Positions 1-7,108 of a stretch of 17,769 nucleotides of DNA are shown here, in pieces; within the stretch, counting starts at the first letter, position 1, and each line of letters begins with the position of its first letter. The translations under genes and the position numbers were made by a program. This DNA is from Candidatus Omnitrophota bacterium (GTDB lineage Bacteria; Omnitrophota; Omnitrophia; Omnitrophales; JACQLI01): contig JACQLI010000081.1 of the NCBI GenBank assembly GCA_016204125.1, positions 1 to 17,769 of the forward strand, written 5' to 3'. Under the pieces are notes generated by a model. It saw nothing but the letters and a program-made list of their open reading frames with translations, had not been told where the DNA came from and did not search any database.

Positions 1-48
1 CCTCTGGCGAAGGAGGCGAGGTTCCTGGTTCGAGTCCAGGTCGGGCAG
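1..48 (+). tRNA. 3' part of a tRNA gene, identity uncertain
   Basis: Bases 24-40 form a perfect T-arm: stem CCTGG/CCAGG around the loop TTCGAGT. Bases 41-47 (TCGGGCA) are the 3' acceptor strand and G48 is the discriminator base; CCA is not encoded. The 5' half lies outside the window. Bases 1-23 cannot be folded into a good anticodon arm with a normal 5-base variable loop, so they may be a long variable arm (CCTC can pair with GAGG). A long arm with G73 would favour serine, but an A72 pairing partner of U1 is unusual for serine. The amino acid should be left open. Confidence 0.72.
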
Positions 49-54
49 TTCTAA

Positions 55-72
55 GCCCAAGGTGATTTGGGC
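55..72 (+). other. Hairpin just downstream of the tRNA
   Basis: GCCCAA and TTGGGC form a perfect 6-bp stem around the 6-base loop GGTGAT, starting 7 bases after the tRNA. It could be a processing or termination structure. No T-run follows it, so intrinsic termination is not supported. Confidence 0.4.
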
Positions 73-76
73 AACA

Positions 77-97
77 GTCCCGAGCGTAGCGAGGGAC
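77..97 (+). repeat. Imperfect palindrome between tRNA and first gene
   Basis: GTCCC (77-81) pairs with GGGAC (93-97). Inside, GC (84-85) pairs with GC (89-90) around the loop GTA, separated from the outer stem by a tandem G-A/G-A mismatch. No T-run follows. It may be a copy of a dispersed palindromic element, but only one copy is visible here. Confidence 0.35.
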
Positions 98-117
98 AGA
101 ATTAGTGTCACACAATT

Positions 118-1230
118 ATGAAAATTCCACTTGCTGATTTGAAGGCACAGTACGAATCAATCAAGCCAGAGATCGACGCGGCCATCCAGCGTGTTCTTGA
201 GAGCAGCCAGTTCATTCTTGGAAAAGAGGTGGAAGCTTTTGAGGAGGCGTTTGCCCATTACTGTTCGGTGAAACACTGCGTCGCCGTCAATTCAGGGACA
301 TCCGCTCTTCATCTTGCGCTTCTCGCCTTGGGTGTCGGCCCAGGCGATGAAGTTGTTACAGTGTCACAGACTTTTATCGCCACACTTGAAGCCATTATCT
401 GGACTGGTGCTAAACCCGTGCTGGTTGATATTGATGAGAAGACTTTCACAATGGATCCAGCCAAGGTTGAATCTGCACTCACAAAGAAGACAAAAGTTAT
501 CTTACCTGTCCACCTTTACGGCCATCCTGCTGACATGGATCCTATTCTCCAAATAGCGAAGAAAAAGAATCTTTTTGTACTCGAAGACGCCTGTCAAGCG
601 CATGGGGCTCTTTACAAAGGAAAACGTGTCGGGAGTCTTGGGATAGCAGGTTGTTTTAGTTTTTATCCTGGCAAGAACCTCGGCGCCTATGGGGAAGGGG
701 GGGCTGTGGTCACCAACGATTTGGAACTTGCGACACGGATCAGAAAACTGAGAAACCACGGGGGGACCAAAAAATATTCGCACGAGATCATTGGAACCAA
801 TGGCCGCATGGAAGCTATTCAGGGCGCGATCTTACGGACCAAGCTTCCTTACTTGGATGGATGGAATGAAAAAAGGCGTCAACATGCACGGAAGTACGAC
901 TCTTTATTGCAGGGACTCGGCCTGATACTTCCTAGAGAGGCTCAGTACGCTAAAAGTGTTTTTCACGTTTACGTTATTCGAACTCCTGATCGGGACAAAC
1001 TCCATGCCCGCCTGAACGAACAGGGTATTGGAAGCGTCATCCATTACCCAAAAGCCAATCACTTGGTCGATGCTTGCAAGAGTCTAGGTTATCGAGAGGG
1101 AAGCCTTCCTGTAACGGAGAAAATTTCTAAAGAAGTTATTTCTCTTCCTATCTACCCCGAATTGACTCAGGAACAGATCCAAACTGTAACTGAGGCCATC
1201 AAAACATTCCTCCTCATTAAGAAGCGATGA
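118..1230 (+). CDS. DegT/DnrJ/EryC1/StrS-family PLP sugar aminotransferase
   Basis: A 370-residue fold-type I aminotransferase, the usual length for the family that transfers an amino group from glutamate to a keto-sugar nucleotide. Seen: the phosphate-binding SGTSALHLAL segment (residues 59-68), EDACQAHGA (156-164) with the PLP-pyridine aspartate D157, and SFYPGKNLGAYGEGG (181-195) with Schiff-base lysine K186. The FYPGKNLGA form resembles 3-aminosugar transaminases (DesV/TylB/QdtB type), so a 3-keto sugar nucleotide is a reasonable but unproven substrate. No strong ribosome-binding site precedes ATG 118. Its stop overlaps the next start by ATGA, implying translational coupling. No matching dehydratase or sugar oxidoreductase is in the window. 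Confidence 0.93.
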   Translation: MKIPLADLKAQYESIKPEIDAAIQRVLESSQFILGKEVEAFEEAFAHYCSVKHCVAVNSGTSALHLALLALGVGPGDEVVTVSQTFIATLEAIIWTGAKPVLVDIDEKTFTMDPAKVESALTKKTKVILPVHLYGHPADMDPILQIAKKKNLFVLEDACQAHGALYKGKRVGSLGIAGCFSFYPGKNLGAYGEGGAVVTNDLELATRIRKLRNHGGTKKYSHEIIGTNGRMEAIQGAILRTKLPYLDGWNEKRRQHARKYDSLLQGLGLILPREAQYAKSVFHVYVIRTPDRDKLHARLNEQGIGSVIHYPKANHLVDACKSLGYREGSLPVTEKISKEVISLPIYPELTQEQIQTVTEAIKTFLLIKKR

Positions 1231-2249
1231 ATGAACCCTTTCTTTCTCTCTCGACTGTTGGGGTGGGGAGCGTTCCTTTCAAGAAGGAAGCGAATTCTTG
1301 CAAGATCATCTTTGAGAAATGGGACATTCCTTTCTGGCCGCAATACCCCGCCAGATCCCTCCGCGAAAATTTCCTATTTCAATTTCTAAACTCGTTCCCT
1401 GGTTTAGAAATTTCCGGCCGAGTCGCCTCGTTTGATGAAGCGAAGTATTTAGATGGTGAAAAAGAGTATTTAGAGAAGTTGCGGCAAGCTTTTCTAGAAA
1501 GAGATTTCATCTTTTTTGAGCCCGATCAAGAGTCAGCCTTGGGATACTCCGAAATGAAAGACCTTCTTGAAAAGGGTTTCTTTCCAGATAAGGGCATCGT
1601 CAAACTTCAAATAACAGGACCAGGTACTTTGTGGCAGTCATTTTTTTCCAGCAAGGTTTCAAAGAAAAATAGCGAGAATGTTCTTAAGGCTATTGTAGAC
1701 ACATTGATCGCCGCAGGCCTAGCCCAGATTGAAAGAGTCAGTTCCTATGGCAGAGCCCCTCTCATTGTGATTGATGAGCCGATTCGTTTCAAAGAAACAA
1801 GCTATCTGAAGGGTCTCGTCGATTCTTTTGGACGTTCTGGCGCTTGGGCGGGGCTTCATGTCTGTTCAAATTTTAACTGGACGAGTTACGAGGATTTACC
1901 TCTTAATTTCTTCCACTTTGATGCATCCACATCTCAAGTGCTCACACTAGAAAATCGTGATTTTCTCAAATCGCTTCTTAAACAGGATGGATGGATAGCG
2001 TGGGGAATAGTCCCAACTGCCCGCGACTCAGCGAAGCCTAAAGAAGATTATGCATTTGAGTTTAGGAGAAGAGTAGATCAAGTTTCAGGCAAGGACTTGT
2101 CCATTAAGGACATCTTTGATCATTCGCTCATAGCGCCTGCATGCGGGACAGGAATGTTGACCGAAGCAGAAGATGAGAGGGTGTGGCAGAATGTGCTGAA
2201 AATTCAGGAAACTCTGCGCTCAGAAATGGGTATAATACACACTCTATGA
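1227..2249 (+). CDS. Short MetE-like (cobalamin-independent methionine synthase family) methyltransferase
   Basis: A 340-residue protein resembling only the C-terminal catalytic barrel of MetE (full MetE is about 750 residues). Seen: GVGSVPF near the N-terminus (12-18), QITGPGTLW (128-136), the family IDEP motif (182-185), and candidate zinc ligands in HVC (H211, C213) and PACG (C306). These match the thiol-activating zinc site of methyl-transferring MetE/UROD-like enzymes. Standalone cores occur in archaea and some bacteria, often with non-folate methyl donors. It starts inside the aminotransferase stop and ends inside the permease start, both as ATGA overlaps, so it is translated with them. 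Homocysteine methylation is possible. Acting on the methyl group of an imported compound is only a guess from context. Confidence 0.75.
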   Translation: MNEPFLSLSTVGVGSVPFKKEANSCKIIFEKWDIPFWPQYPARSLRENFLFQFLNSFPGLEISGRVASFDEAKYLDGEKEYLEKLRQAFLERDFIFFEPDQESALGYSEMKDLLEKGFFPDKGIVKLQITGPGTLWQSFFSSKVSKKNSENVLKAIVDTLIAAGLAQIERVSSYGRAPLIVIDEPIRFKETSYLKGLVDSFGRSGAWAGLHVCSNFNWTSYEDLPLNFFHFDASTSQVLTLENRDFLKSLLKQDGWIAWGIVPTARDSAKPKEDYAFEFRRRVDQVSGKDLSIKDIFDHSLIAPACGTGMLTEAEDERVWQNVLKIQETLRSEMGIIHTL

Positions 2250-3142
2250 AGAGTTCCACCAAAGAGGCCATAGCAGCGTACGGATTCTTAGCTCCTAACC
2301 TCTTCGGCTTCTTAATCTTTACCTCTCTTCCTGTCTTGGCCTCGATGGGCCTCAGTTTTGTGAATTGGGATCTTTTCTCACCGCCCCAATTTGCGGGGTT
2401 TAATAACTACATGAACCTCTTTCGAGACCCCGCCTTCTGGAAGTTTTGTTGGAACACCGTTTATCTGATGATGGCTATTCCTATCAGCATGGCAGGATCT
2501 TTGCTGTTGGCCCTCGCTTTGAATCAGAAACTCAAGGGGATTGTCTTTTTTAGAACCGTCTATTTTCTCCCAACAATCTGTTCGGGTGTTGCGATCTATA
2601 TGCTATGGAAGCTTCTTTACAACCCAGACTTTGGCCTCTTTAACTATGTGATTGGAAAAATCGGTGAACTTTTTCACCTGCCGCTTAGAGGACCCAGCTG
2701 GCTCACTGATGAAAATTGGGCCAAGCCCGCTCTCATCATCATGGGCGTTTGGGGAACCGTGGGCGGGTACAACATGATCCTTTATCTCGCGGCTTTACAG
2801 GGAGTTCCAAGAGATCTTTATGAAGCAGCAGAGATTGATGGTGCCAACAGCTGGCAAAAGTTCTGGAATGTCACATGGCCTCAAATATCTCCCACCACTT
2901 TTTTTATCGCGACGATGTCCATTATCGGAGGTTTTCAGGCAGGTTTTGATCCCGCCTTCATCATGACAGGGGGCGGACCGAATGGTTCGACGACCACGAT
3001 TATTTACTATATCTTTAACAATGCCTTTAAATGGCATCAGATGGGATATGCTGCCGCCATTTCGTGGATTCTTTTCCTGATCATATTCACGATCACTGTT
3101 CTCAAGTGGAAGTTTTTTGGGAAAGCGGTTTACTACTACTAA
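2246..3142 (+). CDS. ABC sugar transporter permease, MalF/UgpA type
   Basis: A 298-residue integral membrane protein of the MalF/UgpA class of carbohydrate importers, with about six hydrophobic segments. The cytoplasmic EAA loop that docks on the ATPase is clear at YEAAEIDGANSWQKFW (192-207). I chose ATG 2246, which overlaps the upstream stop as ATGA, over an in-frame ATG at 2183: the longer version adds 21 non-hydrophobic residues encoded inside the previous gene, while MKSSTKEAIAAYGFLAPNL is a typical family start. The substrate cannot be read from the sequence. It pairs with the next permease. No solute-binding protein or ATPase is present nearby. Confidence 0.92.
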   Translation: MKSSTKEAIAAYGFLAPNLFGFLIFTSLPVLASMGLSFVNWDLFSPPQFAGFNNYMNLFRDPAFWKFCWNTVYLMMAIPISMAGSLLLALALNQKLKGIVFFRTVYFLPTICSGVAIYMLWKLLYNPDFGLFNYVIGKIGELFHLPLRGPSWLTDENWAKPALIIMGVWGTVGGYNMILYLAALQGVPRDLYEAAEIDGANSWQKFWNVTWPQISPTTFFIATMSIIGGFQAGFDPAFIMTGGGPNGSTTTIIYYIFNNAFKWHQMGYAAAISWILFLIIFTITVLKWKFFGKAVYYY

Positions 3143-3153
3143 GAATATCGACC

Positions 3154-4032
3154 ATGGCTCAAGACCCTAAGATTGAACGGTTAAAAAGGCAGGCCCGAAT
3201 TAAGATACAGCTCAAGCAATTTCTTGCTTATCTATTCCTGGCCGTTGGCGCACTGACCATGATCGGACCTTTTCTTTGGATGATAACCACTTCTTTAAAA
3301 TCCCCCGGAGCCGTTTTTTCTTATGACCGCGTTTGGTGGAAGGATTGGATCCCAACCCAGTTCGTCTGGCAAAACTATGTGAATGCCTGGAAAGCCGTTC
3401 CTTTTGCCAGGTTTTATCTGAATTCGATCTTTGTGAGTATTTGCATAACGATTGGCAACGTTATCACAAGTGCGATGGCAGCCTATGCCTTTGCAAGGCT
3501 TCAATTTCCTGGTCGTGACAAACTCTTCTTTGGTTACCTTGCCACCATGATGGTTCCTGGCGCTGTCACGATGATTCCTGTTTTTATTCTGCTTCGTTAC
3601 CTTGGCTGGATTGATACCTACAAGGCCATGATCCTGCCAGGTGTCTTTGCGGCATACGGAACCTTTCTCTTGAGACAATTCTTTCTGACCTTGCCGAAGG
3701 AGCTGGAAGACGCGGCTAAGATTGATGGCTGCTCCTATTTTGGGATTTTTTGGAGAATCATTCTTCCTCTTTCGAAGCCCGCGCTTGCGACACTCACCAC
3801 CTTTACTTTTATGGGTTCATGGATGAATTTCATGTGGCCTCTTATCGTTATCAATACCCACAGCAAATTTACGCTTCCTGTGGGTTTGGCTTACTTTCAA
3901 AGTCTTTATACGACAGACTGGACACTTCTGATGGCAGGTTCCCTTATGATGATTCTGCCGATCCTGATCGTCTTCATCGTGAACCAACGTTACTTTGTTG
4001 AGGGAATCAAGTTAACAGGTATCAAAGGGTAG
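3154..4032 (+). CDS. ABC sugar transporter permease, MalG/UgpE type
   Basis: A 292-residue partner permease of the MalG/UgpE class. A charged N-terminus is followed by a first membrane segment (about 24-47), the family hallmark PFLWMITTSLK (39-49) and an EAA loop LEDAAKIDGCSYFGIFW (184-200), with about six membrane segments in all. ATG 3154 lies 11 bases after the stop of the first permease. An in-frame ATG at 3031 was rejected because it would read 41 residues through the upstream gene and has no family resemblance. No Shine-Dalgarno site is obvious. The two permeases would form the heterodimeric channel of an importer whose ATPase and binding protein must be encoded elsewhere, possibly a shared MsmK/UgpC-like ATPase. 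Confidence 0.92.
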   Translation: MAQDPKIERLKRQARIKIQLKQFLAYLFLAVGALTMIGPFLWMITTSLKSPGAVFSYDRVWWKDWIPTQFVWQNYVNAWKAVPFARFYLNSIFVSICITIGNVITSAMAAYAFARLQFPGRDKLFFGYLATMMVPGAVTMIPVFILLRYLGWIDTYKAMILPGVFAAYGTFLLRQFFLTLPKELEDAAKIDGCSYFGIFWRIILPLSKPALATLTTFTFMGSWMNFMWPLIVINTHSKFTLPVGLAYFQSLYTTDWTLLMAGSLMMILPILIVFIVNQRYFVEGIKLTGIKG

Positions 4033-4049
4033 CCAGCCCTTCATCAATA

Positions 4050-5315
4050 ATGGGTGGTAGAATTCAGGCAATTATTTTGGCTGCAGGCAGGGGAACGAGG
4101 ATGAAGTCCGAAGTTCCCAAAGTTCTCCACACCCTCTTCGACCGCCCCCTTCTTGACTACCCGCTTGCCGTTTTAAAACAGCTTGGCATCAGGCGTCCCA
4201 TCGTAGTTGTCGGTTGGGGAAAAGATAAGGTCTTAGAGTATTTGGATCATCAAGCCGTTCCCGTTATTCAATCGCCTCAGCTTGGAACAGGTCACGCTGT
4301 TCAGATTGCGAAAAGGAAAATCGGTCATTTCCGGGGAGATGTCTTGATTTGGCCAGCTGACATGACATTGATAAGAAAAGAAACGATCAATCAGGCCATC
4401 CAAGAACATGTACGCTCCGAGGCAACGGTTACGATTCTTTCGAGTTTCATGGTTCATCCTACAGGATACGGTCGGATCTTGAGGCGGGGAGGGCGTGTGG
4501 TTGGAGTTCGGGAGGAACTTGACGCCACTTCCGAGGAGAGAAGAATCCAGGAGGTGAATACAGGCGTCTATCTTTTTAAAGCCAAACCCCTTTTCGATAC
4601 CCTCAAAAAAATTCAGCCTAAAAATAGAAAAAAAGAGTATTATCTTACGGATACCATACACCTAATTGATGAGGCAGGAGGCCGGATACAGGCGCTTCCC
4701 TACGCCTTACCAGAAGAAGCCTTGGGAGTCAATTCTCAGGCCGATCTAGCCCACGCGGTGAGGATCTTGAACCGAAAAACCATTCAGAAGCATCAGATGG
4801 AAGGGGTGACAGTTGTCTCCCCTGAACAGACATTTATTGCACCTGATGTTCGGATAGGTCGGGATACGGTGATTCACCCCTGGACCTATATCGAAAGGGG
4901 TGTACGGATTGGCAAGAATTGCCAAATTGGACCTTTTGCCAAGATCCGTTCAGGATCTGTGATTGAGGACAAGGCGATTATCGGGAGTTTCGTAGAGATT
5001 GTTCGCTCCAAGATTGGAAAGGGGGTTTTTGCGAAGCATCTGACTTATTTGGGGGATGCCGCGGTCGGAGAGGGAACTAATATCGGCGCAGGAACGATTA
5101 CGGCAAATTATGACGGTAAGAACAAGAATAAAACTCGTATTGGAAAAAAGGCTTTCATTGGGGTTGACACTCTTCTTGTCGCTCCTGTTCAGATTGGCGA
5201 TGGAGCCAAAACAGGGGCGGGCGCTGTGTTAACACGCGGCACCAAAGTTAAAAAGGGAGAGATTTTTGTGGGCGTGCCAGCCCATCCTTTAAAACCAAAA
5301 GGTAGGAGACGGTAA
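4050..5315 (+). CDS. glmU: Bifunctional GlmU: GlcNAc-1-P uridylyltransferase / GlcN-1-P acetyltransferase (short form)
   Basis: Makes UDP-GlcNAc for peptidoglycan and lipid A. The N-terminal Rossmann domain (1 to about 235) has LAAGRGTRM (10-18), the PKVLH lysine, QLGTGHA (77-83), PTGYGRI (137-143) and EVNTGVY (168-174). The C-terminal left-handed beta-helix has the acetyltransferase core KHLTYLGDA (329-337) with catalytic H330, and NIGAGTITANYDG (344-356). At 421 residues it is 30-40 shorter than most GlmU. The gap falls at the start of the beta-helix, about two coils. The usual YGDxPL motif reads PADMTL (102-107), keeping the metal-binding aspartate D104. It begins 17 bases after the second permease without a clear ribosome-binding site. 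Confidence 0.92.
   Translation: MGGRIQAIILAAGRGTRMKSEVPKVLHTLFDRPLLDYPLAVLKQLGIRRPIVVVGWGKDKVLEYLDHQAVPVIQSPQLGTGHAVQIAKRKIGHFRGDVLIWPADMTLIRKETINQAIQEHVRSEATVTILSSFMVHPTGYGRILRRGGRVVGVREELDATSEERRIQEVNTGVYLFKAKPLFDTLKKIQPKNRKKEYYLTDTIHLIDEAGGRIQALPYALPEEALGVNSQADLAHAVRILNRKTIQKHQMEGVTVVSPEQTFIAPDVRIGRDTVIHPWTYIERGVRIGKNCQIGPFAKIRSGSVIEDKAIIGSFVEIVRSKIGKGVFAKHLTYLGDAAVGEGTNIGAGTITANYDGKNKNKTRIGKKAFIGVDTLLVAPVQIGDGAKTGAGAVLTRGTKVKKGEIFVGVPAHPLKPKGRRR
5304..5308 (+). promoter_or_regulatory. Shine-Dalgarno site for prs
   Basis: AGGAG lies inside the last codons of glmU, 12 bases before ATG 5321. The spacing is slightly long but acceptable. It supports the chosen prs start and co-translation with glmU. 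Confidence 0.45.
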
Positions 5316-5320
5316 AACGC

Positions 5321-6292
5321 ATGAGCAAATCTCACAACAATAATAACCTTGTTGTTCTGGCCGGCAATTCGAATCTTCAACTTTTTAAAGAAATTTGTGC
5401 GCACCTGAATGTACCCGAAGGCAAGACGCTCGTAACGAAGTTTCCTGAAGGGGAAACTCATGTTCAAATTCAACAGAACATTCGGGGACGAGATGTTTTT
5501 ATTGTGCAGTCCACCTGCACACCGCCCAATGATCATTTGATGGAGCTTTTGATCCTGATTGATGCTGCGCGCCGAGCGTCAGCAAGCCGTATCACCGCGG
5601 TGCTTCCCTTTTTTGGGTATGCCCGTCAGGACAGAAAGGATAAACCAAGAGTTCCGATCACAGCCAAACTCGTTGCAAATCTCGTCACCGTCTCGGGTGC
5701 AGATCGAGTTCTTGCCATGGATCTTCATGCGGGGCAGATTCAAGGTTTCTTTGACATCCCCGTCGATCATCTTTATTCGATTAATGTTCTCAGTGGATAT
5801 TTTCGAAAGAAAAAGTTAAAAAATCTTGTCGTTGTCACGCCCGACGTTGGCGGACTCAAAATGGCAAGGGCTTATGCAAAAGTTTTGGGCGCGCCCTTTG
5901 CGATTGTGGATAAACGACGTGAGAGTGACCGTAAAACTCAGGTGATGAATATTGTCGGAGAAGTGAAGGGTCAAAATGTTCTCCTTGTGGATGACCTCAT
6001 CTCAACAGGAGGTTCATTGGTTGAAGCAGCACAGGCTTTAAAAAAAGAGGGAGCCCTTGACGTTTACGCCGCGGTTGTGCACGCTGTTTTGGCTGATCCA
6101 GCCATTGAGCGAATCAAGAATTCCAATCTCAAAGAGCTTGTGGTGACCAATTCGATTCCCATCCCAAAGAAAAGGCAGATTTCCAAAATAAAGGTGTTGT
6201 CGGTAGCGTCACTTCTAGCAGAAGCTATCATGAGAATACATTCTAATGAATCTGTTAGCTCACTTTTTGCACGAGTTGGCGTAGAAGCTTAA
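5321..6292 (+). CDS. prs: Ribose-phosphate pyrophosphokinase (PRPP synthetase)
   Basis: Transfers pyrophosphate from ATP to ribose-5-phosphate, giving PRPP for nucleotides, histidine and tryptophan. At 323 residues it is close to the usual 310-320. Seen: FPEGETHVQI (41-50), GYARQDRKDKPRVPITAK (99-116) of the ATP-binding region, MDLHAGQIQGFF (133-144) with H135, PDVGGLKMA (174-182), the flexible-loop DKRR segment (197-200) and the PRPP-binding loop LVDDLISTGGS (222-232). A short Asn-rich N-terminus (NNNN, 6-9) precedes the conserved fold. It sits 5 bases after glmU, an order found in many bacteria. Confidence 0.96.
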   Translation: MSKSHNNNNLVVLAGNSNLQLFKEICAHLNVPEGKTLVTKFPEGETHVQIQQNIRGRDVFIVQSTCTPPNDHLMELLILIDAARRASASRITAVLPFFGYARQDRKDKPRVPITAKLVANLVTVSGADRVLAMDLHAGQIQGFFDIPVDHLYSINVLSGYFRKKKLKNLVVVTPDVGGLKMARAYAKVLGAPFAIVDKRRESDRKTQVMNIVGEVKGQNVLLVDDLISTGGSLVEAAQALKKEGALDVYAAVVHAVLADPAIERIKNSNLKELVVTNSIPIPKKRQISKIKVLSVASLLAEAIMRIHSNESVSSLFARVGVEA

Positions 6293-6304
6293 TTGAGGTA
6301 CAAT
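6276..6304 (+). promoter_or_regulatory. Candidate sigma-70 promoter for rplY
   Basis: TTGGCG (6276-6281, 4/6 match to -35), a 17-base spacer and TACAAT (6299-6304, 5/6 match to -10) straddle the prs stop. A transcript starting just downstream would have a leader of roughly 25 bases. Spacing is ideal, but matches of this quality also occur by chance. Confidence 0.35.
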
Positions 6305-6335
6305 ATCGACTTTTTGAAGGGGGTTAGAGGTTCCA

Positions 6336-7070
6336 ATGAAAACGATTGAATTAAACGTACAAATCCGAGAAGAGATAGGAAAAAAAGGCACGAAGAAAGT
6401 CCGCCGCAATGGCAATATTCCCTCCATTTTGTATGGAAGGGGGATTAAGTCGACTCCTCTTGTCGTCAATAAAAAGGAGTTTTATCGGGTAACCCACACC
6501 AAGGCTGGGAGTAACGTTCTCATCAATCTGAAAGTGGACGGCACCAAAATCAAAAAGGATACAACCTGCCTTATCAAAGAAGTCCAATTAGATCCTGTAA
6601 CTGATGAAGTCTACCACGTGGACTTTACCGCTGTTTCTTTAACCGAGAAGATTAAGATCAAAGTCCCCTTGGTCATTAAAGATGCCGAGGAGGCGGTTGG
6701 TGTCAAAGAAGGCGGCATCCTTGATGTGGTACATCACGAAATCGAAGTGGAATGTTTGCCAACAGAAATTCCAGAACGTATCGAGGCGAGCATTAAACAT
6801 CTTAAGATCGGAGATTCCATTCATTTGAAAGAGCTTGCTCTTCCTTCAAATGTGACACCTCTCCTTGAAGCAGAAGAAGTGATCATTATTCTTCATCCTC
6901 CTCAGAAGGAAGAGGTGGCACCTGCTCCTACGGAAGGCGTTGTCGAGCCAGAAGTTATTGAGAAAGGCAAGAAAGAGAAACCCGAAGAAGGTGCAGAAGC
7001 GGCACCTGAAAAGCCCGAAAAAGCTGAAAAAGCGGCAAAACCAGAGAAAGCAGAAAAGCCGGAAAAGTAA
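6336..7070 (+). CDS. rplY: Large ribosomal subunit protein bL25, CTC/TL5 form
   Basis: Binds 5S rRNA. Residues 1 to about 95 are the L25 domain (start MKTIELNVQIREEIGKKG; IPSILYGRG at 28-36; DPVTDEVYHVDF at 86-97). Residues about 100-188 are the second beta domain of the long CTC/TL5 form. A tail at about 190-244 is made almost only of Lys, Glu, Pro and Ala, with EKPEK and EKAEK repeats; most family members have shorter or no such tail. At 244 residues it exceeds the usual 190-220. A purine-rich stretch (GAAGGGGG near 6316-6323, AGAGG at 6326-6330) serves as ribosome-binding site. A promoter may lie just upstream. Confidence 0.95.
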   Translation: MKTIELNVQIREEIGKKGTKKVRRNGNIPSILYGRGIKSTPLVVNKKEFYRVTHTKAGSNVLINLKVDGTKIKKDTTCLIKEVQLDPVTDEVYHVDFTAVSLTEKIKIKVPLVIKDAEEAVGVKEGGILDVVHHEIEVECLPTEIPERIEASIKHLKIGDSIHLKELALPSNVTPLLEAEEVIIILHPPQKEEVAPAPTEGVVEPEVIEKGKKEKPEEGAEAAPEKPEKAEKAAKPEKAEKPEK

Positions 7071-7108
7071 ATCCCGCCGCCTTCTGAAAACCGCTTTCAT
7101 TTCCCTTC

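Noticed and set aside
77..97. Intrinsic terminator after the tRNA
   Set aside because: The stem is interrupted by mismatches and is followed by AGAATTAG, not a T-run.
1064..1077. TGG...TTGC resembling a sigma-54 promoter
   Set aside because: The gap between the GG and GC elements is 9 rather than 10 bases, and it lies within the aminotransferase gene.
2231..2236. Perfect TATAAT before the first permease
   Set aside because: No -35 match at 16-18 bases (GAAACT there) and no TG extension. It lies in coding sequence of an overlapping gene pair.
2183..2245. Upstream in-frame ATG extending the first permease by 21 residues
   Set aside because: It lies inside the MetE-like gene and adds a non-hydrophobic leader. 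ATG 2246 with its ATGA overlap and typical N-terminus is better.
3031..3153. Upstream in-frame ATG extending the second permease by 41 residues
   Set aside because: It reads through the end of the first permease in another frame, giving a His/Cys-rich stretch unlike MalG-type proteins.
4233..4661. 142-codon minus-strand open frame opposite glmU
   Set aside because: It is antisense to conserved GlmU motifs and its composition is that of a reverse-strand shadow.
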